A DNA stretch of 64,000 bases from Variovorax sp. HW608. Its GTDB lineage: Bacteria > Pseudomonadota > Gammaproteobacteria > Burkholderiales > Burkholderiaceae_C. How positions within the stretch are numbered: the stretch's first letter is position 1; each line of letters opens with the position of its first letter. Below, piece after piece: positions 32,903 through 41,216 of this stretch. The stretch covers positions 1,860,001 through 1,924,000 of the forward strand of contig NZ_LT607803.1 of assembly GCF_900090195.1 (NCBI RefSeq). The letters are read 5' to 3'. Under the pieces are notes generated by a model, which searched no databases, was not told the origin of the DNA, and worked only from the letters and a program-made list of their open reading frames with translations. The position numbers and the translations under genes are program-made.

Positions 32903-34105
32903 TTATCGCAGCCTCAATTGGCGCATCGCATTGGACAGGCGCCCAGCGCCTTCCCGCATGCCGGCGGTGTCCTGCGTGGCGAAGGAAAGCCTGAAGAACG
33001 CGGGGTCCGAGGCCTCGGCGAAGAAAGCGGCGCCGGGAACGAACATGACGCCGTGCTCGATCGCGGCGGCCAGCCAGTCCTGCGCGCAGACGCCTGGCGC
33101 GCGGCCCCACATGAACATGCCGCCCTGCGGCTCGGGCATCTCGATACGGTTCCCGAACTGTTCCTCGAGCGCCCCGAAGAGGGCCATGGCGCGCGCGCGA
33201 TAGCTTTCGCGCAAGGTCGGCAGATGCCGTTCGAAGGCGCCGGACTTCAGGTAGCGCGCCGCGGCCGTCTGGGTGAGCGTCGAAGCGTGCATGTCATCGA
33301 CCTGCTTGGCCAGGACGCACGCGCGACGGATCGCCGCCGGGCCGAGCATCCAGCCCACCCGCAGGCCCGGTGCCATCGTCTTGGACAGCGAGGCCAGGTA
33401 GATCAGCACTTCCTCTGCGCCCTGGACTGCATTCCTCGCCGCATGGATCGGCGCCGGCGGGGCCTGGTCGAAATACAACTCGCCGTAGGGGTCGTCCTCG
33501 ATCACCAGGCATTGGTAGCGCACGGCAAGCTCGGCCACCGCCTGGCGGCGATGGGCCGCGAGCGTCAGCCCGGTCGGGTTGCCGAACGTGGGCACCGTGT
33601 ACAGGAGCTTCGGCTTGTGAGCGGCCATGGCGAACTCGAGCGCTGCAATGTCCAGTCCTTGCTGATCCATCGGGACTTGGTGCACTGTCGCTCCGGCGAA
33701 GCGGAAGGCCGACAGCGCTGCAGGATAGGTCGGGGCCTCGACGAGCACGGTGTCGCCTGGGCAGAGCAAGGTTCGCGCAAGCAGATCGATGCCCTGTTGC
33801 GAACCACTGAGCACCTGCACGTCTTCCGGCCGGGCGTCGAGGCCTCGAGCTCGCGAGAGGCGAGCGAGTTCGGCGCGCAAGGAAGGGTCGCCTTCGGTGC
33901 CGCCGTATTCGAGTGCGCGCGCGAATTCGGCCGGCTCCAGTTGGGCGAGGCAGGCTTGCAGGCCCTGCGCGTCCATGAGCCCGGGGTCCGGGTAGCCGCC
34001 GGCGAAAGAGATCATTCCGGGGCGCTCGGAGAAGCGCTTGAGTTCCCGGATCGGAGAGCCCGGAGCGTTGGCGTACCTCGGGCTGATGAACGATGGAGCG
34101 GCCAT
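32903..34105 (-). CDS. lysN: PLP-dependent aminotransferase, LysN-like (2-aminoadipate transaminase)
   Basis: 400-residue class I/II aminotransferase of the MocR/LysN/KAT II branch. It starts with ISFAGGYPDPGLM and has EYGGTEGDPSLRAEL, SGSQQGIDLLARTL, the NPTG cofactor loop (VPTFGNPTG), EDDPYGELYF, and the PLP lysine in YLASLSKTMAPGLRVGWM. Enzymes of this branch transfer the amino group of 2-aminoadipate to 2-oxoglutarate, giving 2-oxoadipate. The next gene upstream, 29 bases away, is hglS, whose substrate is 2-oxoadipate; this context makes the assignment strong, although the branch also contains broad-range aminotransferases. Confidence 0.84.
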   Translation of the reverse strand: MAAPSFISPRYANAPGSPIRELKRFSERPGMISFAGGYPDPGLMDAQGLQACLAQLEPAEFARALEYGGTEGDPSLRAELARLSRARGLDARPEDVQVLSGSQQGIDLLARTLLCPGDTVLVEAPTYPAALSAFRFAGATVHQVPMDQQGLDIAALEFAMAAHKPKLLYTVPTFGNPTGLTLAAHRRQAVAELAVRYQCLVIEDDPYGELYFDQAPPAPIHAARNAVQGAEEVLIYLASLSKTMAPGLRVGWMLGPAAIRRACVLAKQVDDMHASTLTQTAAARYLKSGAFERHLPTLRESYRARAMALFGALEEQFGNRIEMPEPQGGMFMWGRAPGVCAQDWLAAAIEHGVMFVPGAAFFAEASDPAFFRLSFATQDTAGMREGAGRLSNAMRQLRLR

Positions 34106-34134
34106 GGTGGAGTGGGTCCCTGGAATGTCTTCGA

Positions 34135-35517
34135 TCAGCCGACCGACGCAGTGCGAAAGCGGCGCAGCTGCAAAAGGCTCTGCTCGAGAGACGTGTCCTG
34201 TTGAGCCTGATACAGCACGAACTCGTCCACCACTTCACGGCCCAGCGCCGCTTCAAATGCAACCTTGTCGCCGCCGATCGCATAGCTCTGGTCGTCGCGC
34301 TTGCCCAGGTTGGAGCGGAAGATCCCGGCAGCGCTGACCGGCAGGAAGTCCTGGTAGAGGACGGGTTGCGCGGTGAGCCAACCCCGCTCGACGAGTTCGT
34401 CGGCCTCCGTGTCCGGCGACGGGAGGCCGGCGGCCGCCCGCGCGTCGACCGCGTACCGGAAGAACGCCAGGCCTTCGCGGCGCAAGGTATCGAGATCATC
34501 GGGAAACTCGGCGAAAGCCACGGCCAGCGCTTCTTCCATCGGCACCCCGTCGCGTTCGGCTCGAAGCGCCGCAGCCAGGGACTTGTCGTAGCGCTCGCGG
34601 CCCTTGCGCGTGAGCGCGATTCCGCGCTGCTCGATTTCCCCGAAGCGCGCCGTGTGAGTGCCGGCCACCGGCTGCTTGCCCGGGAAGCGAATCGGCTCCT
34701 CCAGCGCGAGGAAGCTGGTCTGGCGCAGCAGGATCGGATGCTTGCGCCTCGGCGGGCCCTCGATCCTGTCCTTGGCATGGATCGCGCGACGGCGCATTTC
34801 GGACTGCGCGGCATCGATGTCCAGCACGCGCGGCGTCAGGTGATTGATGTGCGGCCCCTTGAAGCACACGACATCGGCAATCAGGGGGTGCGCGGCGCGT
34901 AGCTTCCTGTAGGTCTCGATGTCGACCGTCGCCTCGCTGTGCCAGCGGAATGTCTCCAGGGCCTGTGCGATGAATTCCTCGGCCACATCCGAAGCGATCC
35001 CGCCTTCGCGCTCGGCCTGCTCGATGAGTTCGACGCAGCGCGGCGTGAAGATCTGGCGCAGGCTCAGAATCCGCGCGGCTTCCTCGCGCAAGGCCGCGTC
35101 GGCGATCAGGTCCAGCCTCAAGAGCGAGGTGAAGACGCGGAAGGGACTGTGCGCGAGTGCGGCATCGCTCGTCGGTCGAAACGCGGTGGCGTGAACGGGA
35201 ATTCCCGCCAGGGCCAGGTCGTAGTAGGCCACCGGCTCCATGCCCATCAGCGCAAACAGGCGGGCCATCATGGAGAGCTCCTGGGCGGTGCCCAGACGGA
35301 TCGCGCCGTGCCTCTCGATGTCCAGGCCGGAAAGCTGGCCCGTGCTGTTCATCTGCTTGGCCAGGCTCGGCGACTCGTGCAGGCATTCGGCGTTGATGTC
35401 GGCCACCAGGTCCAGCAGCGTGCCGTACAGGGGGACCTCGGCGCGATACATGGCTGACAGCGCGCGCGAGAACATCGCGCGCAATTCATCGGGATGGACG
35501 GGGCTGGTGCGCAGCAT
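34135..35517 (-). CDS. hglS: 2-oxoadipate dioxygenase/decarboxylase (HglS, YdcJ/DUF1338 family)
   Basis: 460-residue DUF1338 protein. Members convert 2-oxoadipate, O2-dependently, to D-2-hydroxyglutarate in bacterial lysine catabolism. The metal ligands known from the Pseudomonas putida enzyme are at the same numbers: His70 in ERHGAIRLG, His226 in GPHINHL and Glu294 in RFGEIEQRG. The substrate-binding Arg74 is also present. Full length for the family. It is the first gene of a four-gene operon (hglS, aminotransferase, Lrp, racemase) and is divergent from a LysR gene. The D-2-hydroxyglutarate dehydrogenase needed next is not in this window. Confidence 0.92.
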   Translation of the reverse strand: MLRTSPVHPDELRAMFSRALSAMYRAEVPLYGTLLDLVADINAECLHESPSLAKQMNSTGQLSGLDIERHGAIRLGTAQELSMMARLFALMGMEPVAYYDLALAGIPVHATAFRPTSDAALAHSPFRVFTSLLRLDLIADAALREEAARILSLRQIFTPRCVELIEQAEREGGIASDVAEEFIAQALETFRWHSEATVDIETYRKLRAAHPLIADVVCFKGPHINHLTPRVLDIDAAQSEMRRRAIHAKDRIEGPPRRKHPILLRQTSFLALEEPIRFPGKQPVAGTHTARFGEIEQRGIALTRKGRERYDKSLAAALRAERDGVPMEEALAVAFAEFPDDLDTLRREGLAFFRYAVDARAAAGLPSPDTEADELVERGWLTAQPVLYQDFLPVSAAGIFRSNLGKRDDQSYAIGGDKVAFEAALGREVVDEFVLYQAQQDTSLEQSLLQLRRFRTASVG

Positions 35518-35608
35518 GGCAGTGGCTGGTCGAATGAGGGAGGGCGATCGATGGGGCGGGGTCCCGAGGCCTTCACTATCGCGGCGGACGCGGCGTTCGG
35601 ATATCGTT

Positions 35609-35635
35609 CATTTCGAACGAAATCATGTTCAAATG
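35609..35635. promoter_or_regulatory. Candidate LysR-type operator between hglS and lysR
   Basis: CATTTCGAAC (35609-35618) and GTTCAAATG (35627-35635) form an imperfect inverted repeat, with a smaller perfect repeat ATTTCG-AA-CGAAAT nested in it. It lies in the 190-base gap between the divergent hglS and lysR genes, 92 bases before the hglS start. Confidence 0.4.
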
Positions 35636-35706
35636 GAATGAAGTGGGCTGGACACTCATAGGAAGCGCTCCGGCCCTTGCCTCGGGTTTCATACGTCAGG
35701 CGCAAG

Positions 35707-36624
35707 ATGTTCAAACGCGATTTTTTGCCGTCGATGGGCGTGCTGATGGCCTTCGAGTGCGCGGCCAGACACGGCAGCATCTCGCGCGCCGCCGAGGAGC
35801 TGCACCTCACGCAAAGCGCTGTTTCGCGCCAGATCAAGCAGCTGGAGGACCAGGTCGGCACGGTCCTGTTCCATCGGGTCCGTCAGCGCGTCGTTCTCAC
35901 CGATGCGGGGCGCGTGTATGCAGCGGAGCTGCGCGGCGCAATGGAGTCGGTTTCCCAGGCGACCCAGAAGGTGATGACCCTCGGAGGGGTTGGCGAGGTG
36001 CTGAATCTCGCCGTGCTGCCGATGTTCGCCACGCGCTGGTTGATTCCTCGCATGAGCCGGTTCGTCGCTCGGTTTCCGAAGGTCATCGTCAACTACGCAA
36101 GCAAGACGGAGCCTTTCGATTTCCATCGGGAGCCGTTCGACGCGGCGATCCACTACGGTGAGGACTTCTGGCCCGAGGCGTCCTGCACCTATCTGCTCGC
36201 GGAGAGCGTGCTGCCGGTTTGCAGCCCGGAATTCAAGCGGCGGCATCGCATTCGGACCAAGGCGGACTTGCCCGGCGAAACACTGCTTCAGCAGTCGACC
36301 CGTCCCACCCAATGGGCGGAATGGTTCGATCAGGTGGGTGTCTCGACCTCAGCCGCGATGCGGGGACCACGCTACGAGCAGTTCTCGATGCTGGTCCAGG
36401 CCGCGGCGAGCGGTCATGGAGTCGCCTTGGTGCCGCGTTTCCTGGTCGAGGAAGAACTGCAATCCGAGCGCCTGGTCCTTCTGTCGCACGAGGTCCTGGT
36501 CACCCAGCAGGCGTACTACGTCGTGCTGCCCGACGCCGGCAGCCAGAACCCGCTCGCACTGGCCTTCCGCGACTGGCTGGTTCAAGAGGCCAAGGCCGTG
36601 CAGCCGCGATCGACGCACCGCTGA
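35707..36624 (+). CDS. LysR family transcriptional regulator, GcvA-like
   Basis: 305 residues from ATG 35707. The helix-turn-helix is MGVLMAFECAARHGSISRAAEELHLTQSAVSRQIKQLEDQVG. The effector domain has the GcvA-group feature DAAIHYGEDFWP. It is divergent from hglS, which it probably controls, and converges on the amino-acid importer ATPase, six bases apart. An ATG 30 bases upstream is possible but less like the family start. Confidence 0.86.
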   Translation: MFKRDFLPSMGVLMAFECAARHGSISRAAEELHLTQSAVSRQIKQLEDQVGTVLFHRVRQRVVLTDAGRVYAAELRGAMESVSQATQKVMTLGGVGEVLNLAVLPMFATRWLIPRMSRFVARFPKVIVNYASKTEPFDFHREPFDAAIHYGEDFWPEASCTYLLAESVLPVCSPEFKRRHRIRTKADLPGETLLQQSTRPTQWAEWFDQVGVSTSAAMRGPRYEQFSMLVQAAASGHGVALVPRFLVEEELQSERLVLLSHEVLVTQQAYYVVLPDAGSQNPLALAFRDWLVQEAKAVQPRSTHR

Positions 36625-36630
36625 AGGAGT

Positions 36631-37440
36631 TCAGGCGGCGGCCGCGGCCGCAGAGCGCATCGGAACGACGTTTTGTTCCGACGCCTTGAAGCGACCGAGG
36701 AACGCGCGGGTCGACTCCTGCCGAGGGTTGTCGATCACCACGGAAGGCGGACCGCACTCCGCGACCACGCCGTCGCGCATGAAGATCACCTGGTCCGCGA
36801 CTTCACGCGCGAAGGCGATCTCGTGCGTGACGAGAATCATGGTCATGCCCTCCTTGGCGAGGCCCTTGATGACGTTGAGCACCTCGCCGACCAGTTCCGG
36901 GTCCAGCGCCGAGGTGGCTTCGTCGAAGAGCATGACGGCCGGCTTCATCGCCAGCGCCCTCGCGATGGCGACCCGCTGCTTCTGGCCTCCGGACAGCTTG
37001 TCGGGATGGTAGTCGGCCCGCTCGGCGAGGCCCACCTTGCCCAGGAGGTCGCGCGCTCTGGCCTCCGCTTCGGCCTTCGGCATCTTCAGCACGGTGACCG
37101 GTCCTTCCATGACGTTCTGAAGCGCCGTCATGTGAGGAAAGAGATTGAAGTGCTGGAAGACCATGCCGGTCGATGCCCGGAACCTGGCGAGGCTCTTCTC
37201 CTTCGGCAAGGTGGTCTGCCTGCCGTTGAACTCGATGGTCTGTTCGCCGACGGTGATGCGGCCCGCATTGGGCACCGACAGCAGATTGATGCAGCGCAGA
37301 AGCGTCGACTTGCCGGATCCGGAGGGGCCGATGAGGGCGACGACCTGGCCGCGGTCGACCTGGAGGTTGATGTCCTTCAGGACCGCATTGCTTCCGAAGG
37401 ACTTTTTCAGGCCGGAAATCTCGATGACGGGGCGGGACAT
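36631..37440 (-). CDS. Polar amino-acid ABC transporter ATP-binding protein (GlnQ/HisP-like)
   Basis: 269-residue ATPase. Walker [15 protein letters not shown]-loop [17 protein letters not shown], signature [15 protein letters not shown], Walker [16 protein letters not shown]-loop [16 protein letters not shown]: all typical of the GlnQ/HisP group. It directly abuts the permease gene. A cationic or polar amino acid is the expected substrate; being next to the lysine locus makes lysine or a relative a reasonable guess. Confidence 0.88.
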   Translation of the reverse strand: MSRPVIEISGLKKSFGSNAVLKDINLQVDRGQVVALIGPSGSGKSTLLRCINLLSVPNAGRITVGEQTIEFNGRQTTLPKEKSLARFRASTGMVFQHFNLFPHMTALQNVMEGPVTVLKMPKAEAEARARDLLGKVGLAERADYHPDKLSGGQKQRVAIARALAMKPAVMLFDEATSALDPELVGEVLNVIKGLAKEGMTMILVTHEIAFAREVADQVIFMRDGVVAECGPPSVVIDNPRQESTRAFLGRFKASEQNVVPMRSAAAAAA

Positions 37441-38235
37441 TCAGGCCTCCTTCGGGCCAGAGCCGTATTCCAGGCGCTTGACCCAGATCGTGACCGGGAA
37501 GAGCACGGCGAAGTAGGCGATCGCGGTGAAGGTGTAGACCTCGAGCGGACGATAGTTGTCGTGCGCGATGACCTGGCCCTGGTACAACAGGTCCGGCACG
37601 GCAAGCACGGACAACAGCGATGTGTTCTTCAGCTGCATGATCGACTGGTTCATCAGCGGCGGCGTCATCTTCTTGAACGCCTGGGGCAGGATGATTCGTC
37701 GCATCAGCTGAAAGCGGGTCATGCCGATCGCCCTGGCGGCTTCCGTCTGGCCAGGATCGATCGAGATGATGCCGCCCCGGATGATCTCGGAGTAGAACGC
37801 ACCGCCGTACAGCGCAAGGCACAGCGTCGCAGCGGCCACGGCCGACAACTCGATGCCGGTCAGGACCGGCAGGGCGTAGTAGAACCACACGAGTTGCACC
37901 AGGACCGGCGTGCACCTGAAGACCTCGACGTAGGCCCGCAGGGGCGTCGTGATGACGGGATTGGTCGAGAGGCGGCCCAGGCCGGCCACGAGGCCGACGG
38001 CCAGGCCGAGCGCCACGCACACGATGGTGAAGAGGAGGGTGTACCCGAGGCCTGAAGCCAGCAGATTGCGGTACTTCCAGAGGGATCCGAAGTCCCAGTC
38101 GTAGCCCGTACCTGCCGCACCGCCGCCGAAATGGCGAACCAGGGCCCACAGGGCGAGCGCCGTCACGAGCACGCCTGCCGCGACGCCGAACACGGAGCGG
38201 TTGTTCGCTTCCGGATCTGACTCGACGTGTTGCAT
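37441..38235 (-). CDS. Polar amino-acid ABC transporter permease (HisM/GlnP-like)
   Basis: 264-residue permease with about five membrane helices. The HisMQ-family motif is DPGQTEAARAIGMTRFQLMRRIILPQAF. The N-terminal 40 residues contain an extra hydrophobic segment. It lies between the binding protein (10 bases upstream) and the ATPase (0 bases downstream), so one permease probably forms a homodimer. Confidence 0.87.
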   Translation of the reverse strand: MQHVESDPEANNRSVFGVAAGVLVTALALWALVRHFGGGAAGTGYDWDFGSLWKYRNLLASGLGYTLLFTIVCVALGLAVGLVAGLGRLSTNPVITTPLRAYVEVFRCTPVLVQLVWFYYALPVLTGIELSAVAAATLCLALYGGAFYSEIIRGGIISIDPGQTEAARAIGMTRFQLMRRIILPQAFKKMTPPLMNQSIMQLKNTSLLSVLAVPDLLYQGQVIAHDNYRPLEVYTFTAIAYFAVLFPVTIWVKRLEYGSGPKEA

Positions 38236-38245
38236 GGCCGAGCCC

Positions 38246-39079
38246 TCAGAATTTGACTTCTGGCGGGAAGGCGCTCTCGGGCACGCCGGCGAGCTTTTCC
38301 ATGTTCGTCAGGATGACCTTTCGAACTTCGCCCTTGGCTCGAACATCCGCCAGCCATTCGTTGGCCGCCTTCTGGAATGCCGGGTCGCTTTCCTTGCGGA
38401 TGCCGATGCTCACGGGGGCGGTGTACACCGGCTGCGGGATGTACATCGTCCCGAGCGTGGCGCGCTTGACCAACAGCGGCTGCGCAAGCAGGACCACCAG
38501 GATCTGGCAATCCGCACGGCCGGACTGCAACGCCAAGGTCGCTGCGCCGCTGTTTTCCAGGCGCGTCACGTCGGCCTTGGTCAGGATCTTCGAGGCGAGC
38601 TGGTCGTGGCTGGAACCGACATCGACCACGATCTTGTTGCCCGGAGCGTTCAGTTCTTCCCAGGACTTCGAGGGAAAGCCCTTGCGACAGACGACCGTGT
38701 ACGTGTTGTCGAAGAGGGTGTCGGTGAAGTTCACCACTTCCCTGCGGGCGGGCGTGGGCGCCATCCCGTACATGGCGTCGATCTTGTTGGACTGCAGGTC
38801 CAGGACCGCGTTGCCCCAGGTCGTCTCGACGTACTCGACCTTGGCACCCAGCTTCTTGGCGAGGCTTTCGGCGAAGTCGGGGCCGAAGCCTTCCCACTTT
38901 CCGCTGGCCAGGTCCTTGTTGAAGTAGGGAACGGCTCCCGCGACGGCGCCGACCCGAAGAACCTTGGTGCGCTGAACGCGGGCCATCGTGGATTCGGCAT
39001 CCTGCGCAGCGCTGATCCCGACCGTGCCGAGGGACGCGAGCGCGACCAGGGCGTTCAAGAAAAATCGTTTCGTTATCAC
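38246..39079 (-). CDS. Amino-acid ABC transporter substrate-binding protein, family 3
   Basis: 277-residue periplasmic binding protein of the lysine/arginine/ornithine/glutamine type. The signal peptide ends near GISAAQ. Ligand-binding blocks include KVLRVGAVAGAVPYFNKDL, GFGPDFAESLAKKLGAKVEYVETTW and IDAMYGMAPTPARREVVNFTDTLF. The start is GTG 39079, supported by AGGAG eight bases before it; an ATG further upstream lacks one. It is first in its three-gene operon. Confidence 0.87.
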   Translation of the reverse strand: MITKRFFLNALVALASLGTVGISAAQDAESTMARVQRTKVLRVGAVAGAVPYFNKDLASGKWEGFGPDFAESLAKKLGAKVEYVETTWGNAVLDLQSNKIDAMYGMAPTPARREVVNFTDTLFDNTYTVVCRKGFPSKSWEELNAPGNKIVVDVGSSHDQLASKILTKADVTRLENSGAATLALQSGRADCQILVVLLAQPLLVKRATLGTMYIPQPVYTAPVSIGIRKESDPAFQKAANEWLADVRAKGEVRKVILTNMEKLAGVPESAFPPEVKF

Positions 39080-39413
39080 GGCAACATCTCCTAGCAAAAA
39101 GCTCGCCATTGTTTGATTTGGAAACACCGTTTCCCTGGCAGCCGAAGTCTAGGACTGGAGTCGGTCAGGGTGTAGGCGACACATCGTCATTGTGCGGCCT
39201 GGTTTTCGACGTTCCGTTGAAATACTCGTCATTTCGTCGGCGAGCTTGGTTCGGACTTCGTCGGTGTTGCGTAAAACTCATGAAGTAAGGGTTCCCACCC
39301 TCATTCCTCGCGTTGACTCGCAACCTGGAACGACCAACCCGGTGCATGCTGCACCAACGGGCCCGGCCGCAAAAGTGGTGAAAACCTGAGGTTTGCTCAG
39401 CCGCAGAGGTGCG
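39080..39413. other. 334-base intergenic stretch, regulatory only
   Basis: No credible gene. It holds the promoter side of the amino-acid importer operon, a perfect hairpin GGTGCA-TGC-TGCACC at 39341-39355, and AAACC-TGA-GGTTT near the right end. Neither hairpin has a T-run, so terminator function is doubtful. Confidence 0.5.
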
Positions 39414-40268
39414 TCAGGCGCGGTTCGACATCAGCGCGATGACCTCGCCTACGAGCTTGCCGTCTGCGATGCGCTGGTTCGCAGACAGGAAGCCGCCGTT
39501 GTCGAGCTGGTAGCGCGTGGCGTAGACCGTGTTGCGGACGTTGCCGCCGATCGCCAGGCACAGGTTCGGCCCGACCGCCACCACGATGTCGGTGTGGCTG
39601 GGCCACTCGGGGTTCTGCGGCGCGGCGAGGAACTGGTCGTAGCTGTGCGGATCGCTGCGCCAGTTCGCGATGATGTCGCCGACCAGCGGCTTCTGGTTGT
39701 CGCGGCGCACGCCCCAGAAGGTGGATGTCATGTCGCCGCTCGCCATGGCGCGGATCGAGGACCAGATGTAGCGCGCGTGCCCCGTCGATTCCGGAAAGTT
39801 GCCGTAGGCCTCGAAGCCCTTGGCCGCGGCATTGCGCACCATCAGCGAGATCGCGACCGCCGACCAGGGCATGTCCTGGTTCTTGCCGGTGAAGTTCTGG
39901 CCGAAGTGCTTCCACATCGCGCCGATGAAGCTGCTGAAGGGTTCCTTGTTCTCCTGCCCGTTGCCGTGGTCGAAGCGGATCCACTGCGCGATGGCCGCAT
40001 CGGCCAGCGCCTCGCGCGCATCGTTTTCGAGCGGACGGAAGGTGGGCTGCGGCGGCGGGTTCCAGGCCGCGGTCTTCTGGAGTTCGCTGACCGAAAAGCC
40101 TTCGATCTCCCTGCCCTCGACGTCGGTGCGCACATGCACCCAGCCCGCAGGCCCGTCTTCCAGGTCCTCGACCGGGTGCCCGAGTTCGAGCGTCGCGAGG
40201 ATGTTGTTCGCCTGCGTCGTGGTTCCCGAACGCACGTTGATGGCTTCGACACCGACCTTCTTCTGCAT
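39414..40268 (-). CDS. DUF2272 protein with N-terminal SH3-like domain
   Basis: 284 residues. A bacterial SH3-like segment (about residues 9-60: INVRSGTTTQANNILATLELG and GPAGWVHVRT) is followed by a DUF2272 domain (about 85-280) with WSAVAISLMVRNAAA, GHARYIWSSIRA and HTDIVVAVG. DUF2272 proteins are related in layout to cell-wall amidases but their activity is not established. No signal peptide is visible, so a cytoplasmic or effector-like role cannot be excluded. It stands alone, divergent from the SLATT-like gene. Confidence 0.72.
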   Translation of the reverse strand: MQKKVGVEAINVRSGTTTQANNILATLELGHPVEDLEDGPAGWVHVRTDVEGREIEGFSVSELQKTAAWNPPPQPTFRPLENDAREALADAAIAQWIRFDHGNGQENKEPFSSFIGAMWKHFGQNFTGKNQDMPWSAVAISLMVRNAAAKGFEAYGNFPESTGHARYIWSSIRAMASGDMTSTFWGVRRDNQKPLVGDIIANWRSDPHSYDQFLAAPQNPEWPSHTDIVVAVGPNLCLAIGGNVRNTVYATRYQLDNGGFLSANQRIADGKLVGEVIALMSNRA

Positions 40269-40452
40269 CGCCGTCTCCTCGCGCAGGTGGGGTAGGGCAT
40301 CGTTCAGGCTTTCGGGCGGGGTGTCAATCCGGATCGGGTCCTAGGATGAACACGCCCCTCTAGGCCGTTCGGGGTATCGGGCCGCCCCCCGGGCGGGTTC
40401 GATGCGATGATGCGGGGACTTCCGGCCGACCGGAACGAGGAAGGAGTCGTCC

Positions 40453-40992
40453 ATGGCCGCTGATCCTTCAAACCTGCCGCAGCAGGTCGAACCCGCCCTC
40501 GAGGCGTCGTCGCAGCGCGTGGCGCCGCTCACGCCGGTGCCCCAGGCCACTCAGCTGCAATACGTCTACCAGGCGATCGACGCGCAGCTGCGGGACCGGG
40601 AGCCGCGCGCCAACTGGTACCGGGTGTCGAGCTTCGTGACGCAGCTCGCGATCGCCGTGCTCTCCGCGGCGATCACCGTGATCACGGGATTCCAGGTGGC
40701 AGGCGGCGCCGGACTCGGCGCGCTCGCGACCAACGTGGTGCTGGTGCTGAGCGCCGCGGTGACGTTGGTCACGCTGGTCAAGACCTTCTATGCGCCGCGC
40801 GAGCTGTGGATCGCGCTGCGCACCTATTGCAGCGACCTGAAGGACCTCAAGGAGAAGCTGGAGTTCGCCGAGCGCAGCCCGGACTTCGAGACCCGCCGCG
40901 ACCAGGTCGCCGGCGACGGCTTCGCCGAATACCAGCGGCTCACGGAGGCGTACGAGCAGACCTGGAAGGGCATCCGCGAGCAAGACAAATAG
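40453..40992 (+). CDS. DUF4231/SLATT-like two-helix membrane protein
   Basis: 179 residues. Two adjacent membrane helices (about residues 58-80, LAIAVLSAAITVITGFQVAG, and 85-105, LATNVVLVLSAAVTLVTLV) are flanked by charged, helical cytoplasmic ends. This is the plan of DUF4231/SLATT proteins, some of which sit next to nucleotide-signalling defence genes. No such partner is nearby. GAGGAAGGAG-like purine sequence precedes the ATG. Function unknown. Confidence 0.7.
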   Translation: MAADPSNLPQQVEPALEASSQRVAPLTPVPQATQLQYVYQAIDAQLRDREPRANWYRVSSFVTQLAIAVLSAAITVITGFQVAGGAGLGALATNVVLVLSAAVTLVTLVKTFYAPRELWIALRTYCSDLKDLKEKLEFAERSPDFETRRDQVAGDGFAEYQRLTEAYEQTWKGIREQDK

Positions 40993-41067
40993 GTGACGGG
41001 CGCGCGGCGGGCCGGTGCGTTCCAATCGGGCGGAACCCACGCCGCCCACACCGAGAAGGAGACATCG

Positions 41068-41208
41068 ATGCCCACGTCCGCCCCCTTGTTTTCGCTGGCC
41101 GGCAAGGTCGCCATCATCACCGGCTCGTCGCGCGGCATCGGCCGTGCGATCGCCGAGCGCATGGCCACGCGCCGGCTCGGCCGCGTGGACGGCGGCGTGA
41201 CCTGCTGA
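41068..41208 (+). pseudogene. Short-chain dehydrogenase remnant with internal deletion
   Basis: 46 codons. The N-terminus LFSLAGKVAIITGSSRGIGRAIAERMA is a perfect SDR cofactor-binding start. The last residues RVDGGVTC resemble the usual SDR C-terminus (VVDGG-x-TC). About 200 central residues, including the catalytic Ser-Tyr-Lys, are missing, so this looks like an in-frame internal deletion. A good ribosome site (AGAAGGAGA) remains. It cannot be a working dehydrogenase. Confidence 0.8.
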
Positions 41209-41216
41209 GCCGGCGC

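Noticed and set aside
39165..39347. 60-codon minus-strand frame in the gap before the DUF2272 gene
   Set aside because: No ribosome site, no recognisable composition or domain, and it overlaps the likely promoter of the importer.
39341..39355. Perfect GGTGCA-TGC-TGCACC hairpin considered as a terminator
   Set aside because: No T-run on either strand and no gene end close by.
40453..40992. SLATT-like protein as part of a nucleotide-signalling defence system
   Set aside because: No nucleotidyltransferase, nuclease or other defence partner lies nearby; the neighbours are DUF2272 and bestrophin genes.
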